From: Phycisphaerales bacterium | Lineage (GTDB): Bacteria; Planctomycetota; Phycisphaerae; UBA1845 | Assembly: GCA_030612785.1 (NCBI GenBank) | Contig: JAUWNF010000044.1 | Location: forward strand, 1 to 12,274 | Length of the DNA: 12,274 nucleotides | Direction: 5' to 3' | Translations under genes and position numbers: made by a program | In this document: one piece after another, positions 7,682-12,274 of the stretch | Layout of the letters: each line of letters opens with the position of its first letter | Numbering within the stretch: the first letter of the stretch is position 1 | The notes under the pieces: generated by a model | Databases searched by the model: none | Seen by the model: only the letters and a program-made list of their open reading frames with translations | What the model was told of the DNA's origin: nothing

Positions 7682-9265
7682 CTACCGCCCGAACAGGAAG
7701 ATCAGCGGTTTTTCCAAACGCCCGCGCCAGGCGCGCTCGTTGTGGTCCGCGCCGGCGTCCTCGAAATACATGAAGTCCCGGCCGTCCTGCCAGCCGGTTT
7801 CGCGAAGCAGCGCCACCATCCGCCGCGTCAGCGGGGCTCCATCCTGCCACTCGCCACCGGTTCCGTTATCGACGTAGAGGCGGGCGGGAACCTTCCCGAC
7901 CTTCCGCACCAAATCCGCGTAGCGCTGCTCACTCCCCTCCGCAAACCCGAACGCCGGGGACAGACACGCCGCCATACCGAACGTGTCGGGACACAACAGG
8001 GACGCCTGCAATGAGATCACTCCGCCCATGCTCGACCCCATCAAAGCCGTGTGCTTCGCATCGGCAAGCGTGCGAAAGCGCCGGTCAATCAACGGTTTGA
8101 GGTCGCGTACGAGCAACTGAATATACGGGTGGTCGGCGGCGGAGAAGATGTCTCCGCCCGGGCCGTATTCCTTCATGCGGTCCGCCGTGTTGGCTATGCC
8201 CACGACAATGAACGGCTCGACGCGGCCGGCATTAATCAAGCGGTCCGCCGTCAGATTGACGCACCAGCCGCCATGGCCAAAGGGTTCGACCGGGTCGTCC
8301 CAGCAGTTCTGCCCGTCGTGCATGTATAACACCGGATACCGACGTTCCGCGTGTACGTCATAGCCGGGGGGGAGGTAAACATAAACATCGCGGGGACGCG
8401 GCTTCCCCAGCGCCGGGGCGACGTCGCGAAGGACTTCAAGGCGCCCGCGCCGGTCCGAGGCTTCGACCGCCAGCGTAGCCGGCTTACCCGACCGGCTGGT
8501 CAGACTCCAGGCATGTGGATCGATCACGGATTCGGTGCGCCCGTTCAGCGTCACGTCGAAAGTGTAGGCCATGCGCTCGGGCAGGCTGGTCCGCTCCAGG
8601 CTGACCGCGAACACCGGCCGCCGTTCCACGAGACGGCGCATTTCGTACCCGGTGCGCGATCCGTATCCGGCGATTTGTACGGAGACCTCCGCAGCCTTGG
8701 CGTTCGCGTACACGAACGTTACCGAAGTATCCGTAAACAGCGGCATGGGATGACCCGCGAACCATTCGTCCCACACCTGCGGCACGTTAGTCTTGTCCCG
8801 GTTCGCAAGCAACTCGATAAGCCGCTTGACCTGCCGGGGATGTTCAACCTTGGCGGCCATCTCGACGGGCTCCGGAGCGGGCATCGTCTCGCCGGGCTCG
8901 TTCGGCGCCGCGATGCCGAGGAACAACAGTGCATTTTGGTACCCGGGCGTTCTGTGCGGATTGTCCGGGTCGGTGACCCAGGTCTTGCCGTCGAGCACGA
9001 ACTTGTACTCGTGGCGCCCCTTCTCCAGGATCATACTGGTGCGGAACACGCCCTGGTCATCCGGGCCTTTCATGGCATGCGCCTGAGGGTTCCAGCCGTT
9101 GAACGTACCGGCCAGGTACACGGTCTTGGTACCGGGGGGCGCGTCGAAGGTGAAGACCACGCGGTACTGATTCCCGCCCAGATCGGCGACGGTGGTTGAC
9201 GCAACGGTCATCGCCCCACTTGCCAAAGCACCTGCCAAAGCAAGCCCCAGCCACGTAGTGCTCAA
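7682..9265 (-). CDS. Secreted CBM48-type module fused to an esterase D / enterochelin esterase-like alpha/beta hydrolase
   Basis: From the TTG start at 9265 the product is 527 residues. The first about 22 residues are a plausible signal peptide (LGLALAGALASGAMTVA) with a weakly charged N-region. Residues about 36-117 form a CBM48/AMPK-type glycogen-binding E-set (VYLAGTFNGWNP, HEYKFVLDGKTWVTDPDNP). A second E-set-like segment spans about 165-260. The hydrolase domain (about 272-527) shows YPVLYMHDGQNCW, the nucleophile elbow GSSMGG (S412), a likely acid at D466 (LYVDNGTGGE) and a likely catalytic His at H508 (DAGADHNERAW). The family cleaves esters such as acyl or siderophore esters; the substrate here is unknown but the glucan-binding module suggests a glycan-linked ester. 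An ATG at 9514 (AGGTG 5 nt upstream) would add 83 residues, but that stretch is translated palindromic repeat and buries the signal peptide. AGAGGG lies 9 nt before the TTG. The stop is 92 nt upstream of the fusion permease start, so they are probably co-transcribed. Confidence 0.85.
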   Translation of the reverse strand: MSTTWLGLALAGALASGAMTVASTTVADLGGNQYRVVFTFDAPPGTKTVYLAGTFNGWNPQAHAMKGPDDQGVFRTSMILEKGRHEYKFVLDGKTWVTDPDNPHRTPGYQNALLFLGIAAPNEPGETMPAPEPVEMAAKVEHPRQVKRLIELLANRDKTNVPQVWDEWFAGHPMPLFTDTSVTFVYANAKAAEVSVQIAGYGSRTGYEMRRLVERRPVFAVSLERTSLPERMAYTFDVTLNGRTESVIDPHAWSLTSRSGKPATLAVEASDRRGRLEVLRDVAPALGKPRPRDVYVYLPPGYDVHAERRYPVLYMHDGQNCWDDPVEPFGHGGWCVNLTADRLINAGRVEPFIVVGIANTADRMKEYGPGGDIFSAADHPYIQLLVRDLKPLIDRRFRTLADAKHTALMGSSMGGVISLQASLLCPDTFGMAACLSPAFGFAEGSEQRYADLVRKVGKVPARLYVDNGTGGEWQDGAPLTRRMVALLRETGWQDGRDFMYFEDAGADHNERAWRGRLEKPLIFLFGR

Positions 9266-9283
9266 GTGCGAAGTCCCTCTGTC

Positions 9284-9298
9284 GCCCCCGTTGGGGGC
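9284..9298. repeat. Small GC hairpin 5' of the esterase ribosome binding site
   Basis: GCCCCC-GTT-GGGGGC is a perfect 6-bp stem with a 3-nt loop. On the minus strand it ends a few bases upstream of the AGAGGG ribosome binding site of the TTG start at 9265, so it may affect translation initiation. Confidence 0.5.
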
Positions 9299-9324
9299 TG
9301 GGGACGGCGTTGTCTGCAAACTTT

Positions 9325-9447
9325 GCGCTGTAGCGCCTGTCGATTCAGTCGTCCGTGGCGATCTCCAATGTAGCGTCACCCCTTGTGGGTGACGAAAAAC
9401 GCGGGTGCGCCGCCCACAAGGGGCGACGCTACAGACTAAATCGACAG
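9325..9447. repeat. Composite palindromic element (REP/MITE-like)
   Basis: Nested inverted repeats fill this stretch. The core arms at 9369-9394 and 9408-9433 are 26 nt each with 3 mismatches and a 13-nt loop (core words TGTAGCGTC and CCCCTTGTGGG). Outer arms at 9337-9350 (CTGTCGATTCAGTC) and 9434-9447 (GACTAAATCGACAG) match at 13 of 14 positions and directly abut the right core arm. On the left an 18-nt unpaired segment (9351-9368) separates outer and core arms. GCGCT-GT-AGCGC (9325-9336) is an additional small palindrome at the left border. Two of the three core mismatches become G-U pairs in a minus-strand transcript, which suggests the structure is kept at RNA level. The form resembles REP/BIME or MITE elements; copy number elsewhere in the genome is not visible. 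Confidence 0.8.
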
Positions 9448-9604
9448 CCCCTGTAGGGATGGATGCCACGTGCTTTGCGTTCACCGTCGAGGCTACCTTC
9501 ACTGTTGAACACATATGAGCACCTGGTTGACTAATTCAAGCAACAGCGTATTTCGTGCGTTGCCCCTGAATCGCTCCCCAAAGCTCGTAACCGTAACTGG
9601 ATTT

Positions 9605-9613
9605 TGTTATAAT
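9605..9613 (+). promoter_or_regulatory. Extended -10 promoter of the GH13 gene
   Basis: TGTTATAAT is a perfect TATAAT preceded by TGn, the extended -10 form used by sigma70-type RNA polymerase with a weak -35. The hexamer 17 nt upstream (TCGTAA, 9585-9590) matches consensus at three positions only. Transcription would start near 9620, giving a leader of about 85 nt. The region is a sharp AT-rich island in GC-rich DNA. AGGA lies 10 nt before the ATG at 9705. Confidence 0.6.
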
Positions 9614-9620
9614 TGATAAC
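9606..9620. promoter_or_regulatory. Dyad overlapping the GH13 -10 box (candidate operator)
   Basis: GTTATAATTGATAAC has 5-bp inverted arms GTTAT/ATAAC around a 5-bp centre. It covers the -10 hexamer and the probable transcription start, a usual place for a repressor site. The regulator is unknown and not encoded in the window. Confidence 0.35.
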
Positions 9621-9704
9621 CTATACCAAGATGCGGACTCACGAAAGGGTCGAACCCCGCAACCGACCATAGACTAGGTTCTTTTTCGGAAGGAAGCCAG
9701 ACAA

Positions 9705-12107
9705 ATGATTGCCCACATGCCCCTGTTGGCCTTGGCGCTGCTCCTGCCAGCCGCCGCGCACGACGACAACGTAGAGTGGAACGGTGTGTCACACATCGAC
9801 TGGCTGGAGCGCTCGCCGATCTGCCCGATCGACGGTGAGAGCTTCACGGTGGCGTTCCAGACCTACCACTACGACATCGAGTCAGCCAACGTACACGTCA
9901 GTAGTAACGGCTTGCCGCTGTGGGTGGTCGGCGCCGATTTCTCCCACCAACGCGGCTCCTACGACGTCTGGACCGCGACGATTCCGGACTCGTCGGTGTT
10001 CGGAACGACGTTGGAGTACTACATCGAATTGATTGACGGTTCGGACAACGACTACCTCGGCCCGCCCGGGCTCGGCGCCAATGGCATGTCGGACACCCCG
10101 CCGGCGAGCGGCTGGACCCTGGACTTCGTCACCAACAGCCATGCGCCGCTGGGCGCTACGCTTACCAGCGATGGTGGGGCCGTCTTCGGCGTGTGGGCGC
10201 CGGGCGTCGATCCCGCTACGCTACGCGGCGATTTCAACGGTTGGGCCGAGGAACCCATGGTCGCCGTCGGCGAGCACCGGTTTGTACACGTGCCTGACGT
10301 GATTGCCGCGGATGAGTACAAATTCTACTTCAATGACGTTCACTGGCAGGAGGACGCCCGCTACCGAACCGTCAACCGCGATGCCCCCTACAACTTCAAC
10401 TCCGTGATAGTCGACCCCACCGCCTATGTCTGGGGCGACGACGGCTTCACCATTCCCCCGTTTGAGGAAATGGTGATTTACGAATTGCACGTGGGCACCT
10501 TCTCGGGGCTCAACGACGGTTTGAACCGAATGGGTCTCTACCGGGATGTCGTAGACACCCACTTGGACGACTTGCTTTACCTGGGCGTCAACGTCGTCGA
10601 ACTGATGCCGATTACCGAGTTCAACTACTACGAATCGTGGGGCTACAACCCCGTGAACAATTGGGCTCCGGAAGAGGCCTACGGCAGCCCGGACGACCTC
10701 AAGTACATGATCGACGTCCTGCACCGGAACGGCATCGCCGTACTCCTGGACGTCGTCTACAACCATTTCGCCACCGAGGGCAATTACCTGTGGGGCTACG
10801 AGGCCTCCGATTGGTCCAAGATCTACTTCGACGTTACCGGTGGCAGCCCGGACTGTGACCCCGGGTGGGGCGCCCAAGCAGCCTTCTGGAAGCAAGGGGT
10901 GCGCGACTACTACGAGCAGAACGTGCTCTTCTGGCTCGAAGAGTACCACGTGGACGGTTTCCGTATGGATGCGACCAAGTTCATGCGCCCCCCGGATGGT
11001 TGTTACGACCCCGAGGGGTGGGACATCATGCAGAACATCAACAACAGCATCGACGCTCGGAAGCTAAACGCGATCTCCATCGCCGAGGAACTTCCCGATG
11101 ACGGGTGGGCCACTAAAGTGACCTCCGAGAATGGGGCCGGCTTCGACAGCCAATGGCACGATGAGTACAAGTACGCGATTCGATCCGCCGTGTTCGCCGC
11201 CGCGGGGGGCACCCCGGACATGGGCAGGCTCGCGGCCGCCATTGCGGGACAACTCAATGACGGCATGGGCTACATCACCGATTGGGGGCAGACGCTCACG
11301 CAAGTGGTCAACTACATCGAATCCCACGATGAGGGCGGCAAGGTTGACGAGACCGGCGAACGACTGGCGGTCAGCATCGACAGCGGTGACCACTACAGCA
11401 AATGGGTCAAGGGGCGGTCCAAGCTGGCCCAGGGCTTGACCATCCTAGCACCCGGCATCCCCATCTTCCTCCAGGGCGGCGAATGGCTGGAGGACATCCA
11501 GTTCGGCTGCTCATGGGACTACCGCATTGACTGGGGCAAGGCGGTCAGTCGTTCCGCAATCGTGTTGTTCTTCCGCGACGTCATCAAAGTGCGCAAGAGC
11601 AATTGCACCGTGCGCTCCGACGCCGGCTTCAGCGTCTACCACCTCAACGATGCCGACGACGTCATCGCCTTCACCCGCGGAGACGACCAGGAACTGGTCG
11701 TGGTGGCCAGCTTGCACAACTCCGATCTGAACAACTACCGGATCGGCTTCCCCGCGCACGGAACCTGGTACGAAATCCTTAACAGCCAAGCCGGTGATTA
11801 CCTGGGCAACGGCTCGGGCAACGGCGGGTCCATCTACACCGACGAGGATTACACACATAACGGCCTGCCGCACTCCGCCGAGATCACCGTGCCGGAAATG
11901 GGCCTGCTGGTCTTCCGTTACGAAGACCCCCTCGGTCGAGACGCGGACCTTGACGATGATGGGCACGTCGATCTGTTTGACTACTACATTCTGCAACAGC
12001 GTGTCGGCGACGCCGGCTGCGGTATGGACGCCGACCTCGACGAGGACGGGCGCGTGGACAGGGCGGACGTGGCCGTGTTGGTGGACAGCCTCACCGGACC
12101 GAGTTGA
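9705..12107 (+). CDS. Secreted GH13 branching-enzyme/alpha-amylase-like protein with CBM48 and dockerin
   Basis: An 800-residue secreted protein. Residues 1-18 are a signal peptide. An N-terminal E-set-like domain (about 29-142) is followed by a CBM48-like module (about 150-240, RGDFNGWAEEP). The GH13 barrel starts at YELHVGTFSG (259-268), a segment typical of glycogen branching enzymes and maltooligosyltrehalose hydrolases. Catalytic regions are intact: DVVYNH (349-354), GFRMDATK (418-425, nucleophile D422), SIAEEL (458-463, acid/base E461) and YIESHDE (537-543, D542). A C-terminal beta domain (about 635-740) precedes two EF-hand-like dockerin repeats, DADLDDDGHVDLFDYY (746-761) and DADLDEDGRVDRADVA (775-790). 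The family acts on alpha-1,4/1,6-glucans; hydrolysis versus branching cannot be decided. Branching enzymes are normally cytoplasmic, so a degradative role seems likelier for this secreted form. It is transcribed divergently from the esterase-transporter-GH57 cluster and ends before a strong hairpin. Confidence 0.92.
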   Translation: MIAHMPLLALALLLPAAAHDDNVEWNGVSHIDWLERSPICPIDGESFTVAFQTYHYDIESANVHVSSNGLPLWVVGADFSHQRGSYDVWTATIPDSSVFGTTLEYYIELIDGSDNDYLGPPGLGANGMSDTPPASGWTLDFVTNSHAPLGATLTSDGGAVFGVWAPGVDPATLRGDFNGWAEEPMVAVGEHRFVHVPDVIAADEYKFYFNDVHWQEDARYRTVNRDAPYNFNSVIVDPTAYVWGDDGFTIPPFEEMVIYELHVGTFSGLNDGLNRMGLYRDVVDTHLDDLLYLGVNVVELMPITEFNYYESWGYNPVNNWAPEEAYGSPDDLKYMIDVLHRNGIAVLLDVVYNHFATEGNYLWGYEASDWSKIYFDVTGGSPDCDPGWGAQAAFWKQGVRDYYEQNVLFWLEEYHVDGFRMDATKFMRPPDGCYDPEGWDIMQNINNSIDARKLNAISIAEELPDDGWATKVTSENGAGFDSQWHDEYKYAIRSAVFAAAGGTPDMGRLAAAIAGQLNDGMGYITDWGQTLTQVVNYIESHDEGGKVDETGERLAVSIDSGDHYSKWVKGRSKLAQGLTILAPGIPIFLQGGEWLEDIQFGCSWDYRIDWGKAVSRSAIVLFFRDVIKVRKSNCTVRSDAGFSVYHLNDADDVIAFTRGDDQELVVVASLHNSDLNNYRIGFPAHGTWYEILNSQAGDYLGNGSGNGGSIYTDEDYTHNGLPHSAEITVPEMGLLVFRYEDPLGRDADLDDDGHVDLFDYYILQQRVGDAGCGMDADLDEDGRVDRADVAVLVDSLTGPS

Positions 12108-12174
12108 TCTTCCGTCGGCCGGGCAAACGCACGAGCGCACAGTGCCTGGACCCGGGCGGGAAGTCCAAAGAGAA

Positions 12175-12214
12175 ACGGACGCGCAAACGTGTAAGTTTGC
12201 GCGTCCGTCTTTGT
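12175..12214. terminator. Rho-independent terminator after the GH13 gene, probably bidirectional
   Basis: A perfect 14-bp stem (ACGGACGCGCAAAC, 12175-12188, with its complement at 12195-12208) closes a 6-nt GTGTAA loop and is followed by CTTTGT. On the other strand the stem is followed by TTTCTCTTT (12174-12166), so it could also end a convergent transcript. It lies 67 nt after the GH13 stop. Confidence 0.85.
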
Positions 12215-12217
12215 ACG

Positions 12218-12274
12218 CTAGTGCTGTTTCCAGTACAACGGCTTCGTAGTGGTCTGCGTCTCGCAGGCCGTCCG
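12218..12274 (-). CDS. Possible C-terminal tail of a convergent gene (partial, unidentified)
   Basis: On the minus strand one frame enters from the right edge and reads RTACETQTTTKPLYWKQH before a TAG at 12220-12218, just ahead of the shared hairpin. The hydrophilic, basic end and the stop placed directly before a bidirectional terminator fit the end of a real gene. Only 18 codons are visible, so family and reality are uncertain. Confidence 0.3.
   Translation of the reverse strand, partial: RTACETQTTTKPLYWKQH

Larger units (their letters stand above)
9266..9704. other. Divergent regulatory region between the esterase and GH13 genes
   Basis: With the esterase starting at 9265, 439 bp separate it from the GH13 start. 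From left to right the region holds the small GC hairpin (9284-9298), the composite palindrome (9325-9447), a possible minus-strand promoter-like pair (TTGAAT at 9539-9534, 18 nt, TATGTG at 9515-9510, weak), and the AT-rich GH13 promoter with its dyad (9605-9620). No RNA gene or conserved riboswitch was recognised. Confidence 0.55.

Noticed and set aside
9266..9704. CRISPR array or riboswitch in the divergent region
   Set aside because: The repeats are nested inverted arms rather than regularly spaced direct repeats, and no known riboswitch core was recognised.
10221..10949. 242-codon minus-strand open frame opposite the GH13 gene
   Set aside because: It is antisense to the GH13 catalytic core, and its Val-rich translation is the usual shadow pattern.

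Overview
The window is GC-rich bacterial DNA. It most resembles a member of the Planctomycetota (Phycisphaera-like): large secreted multidomain glycan enzymes, a C-terminal dockerin-type EF-hand pair on a secreted enzyme, unusual domain fusions, and short palindromic repeats between genes. This placement is an inference from gene style, not from a phylogenetic marker.

Layout. Four genes run leftward on the minus strand: a secreted esterase with a glycogen-binding module (9265->7682); an ABC importer permease with its sugar-binding protein fused to it (7589->4794); the partner permease with a very large extracytoplasmic insertion (4654->2957); and a secreted GH57 glycosidase with carbohydrate-binding modules (2746->, running off the left edge). 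One gene runs rightward from a divergent regulatory region: a secreted GH13 enzyme of branching-enzyme/alpha-amylase type ending in a dockerin (9705-12107). It is followed by a strong hairpin terminator. The last 57 bases may hold the tail of a convergent gene.

How the genes fit together. All five complete or near-complete genes point to alpha-glucan (starch, glycogen, maltodextrin) use at or outside the cytoplasmic membrane. GH13 and GH57 would act on the polymer, the CBM48-esterase may act on a modified or related substrate, and the CUT1-type importer would carry in oligosaccharides. FNGW-type starch/glycogen-binding motifs recur in the GH57, the esterase and the GH13. No ATP-binding subunit, regulator or free binding protein is present, so the ATPase must come from elsewhere.

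The most unusual part is the transporter. The solute-binding protein sits inside the MalF-like subunit, between an N-terminal signal-anchor helix and a second helix. It carries two insertions of its own. The MalG-like subunit holds about 300 extra residues in its first extracytoplasmic loop. Together they look like a self-contained, membrane-tethered glycan receptor/importer. Secondary points are a 123-bp composite palindrome in the esterase leader, a perfect extended -10 promoter overlapped by a dyad in front of the GH13 gene, and a G-quadruplex-capable spacer between the two permease genes.
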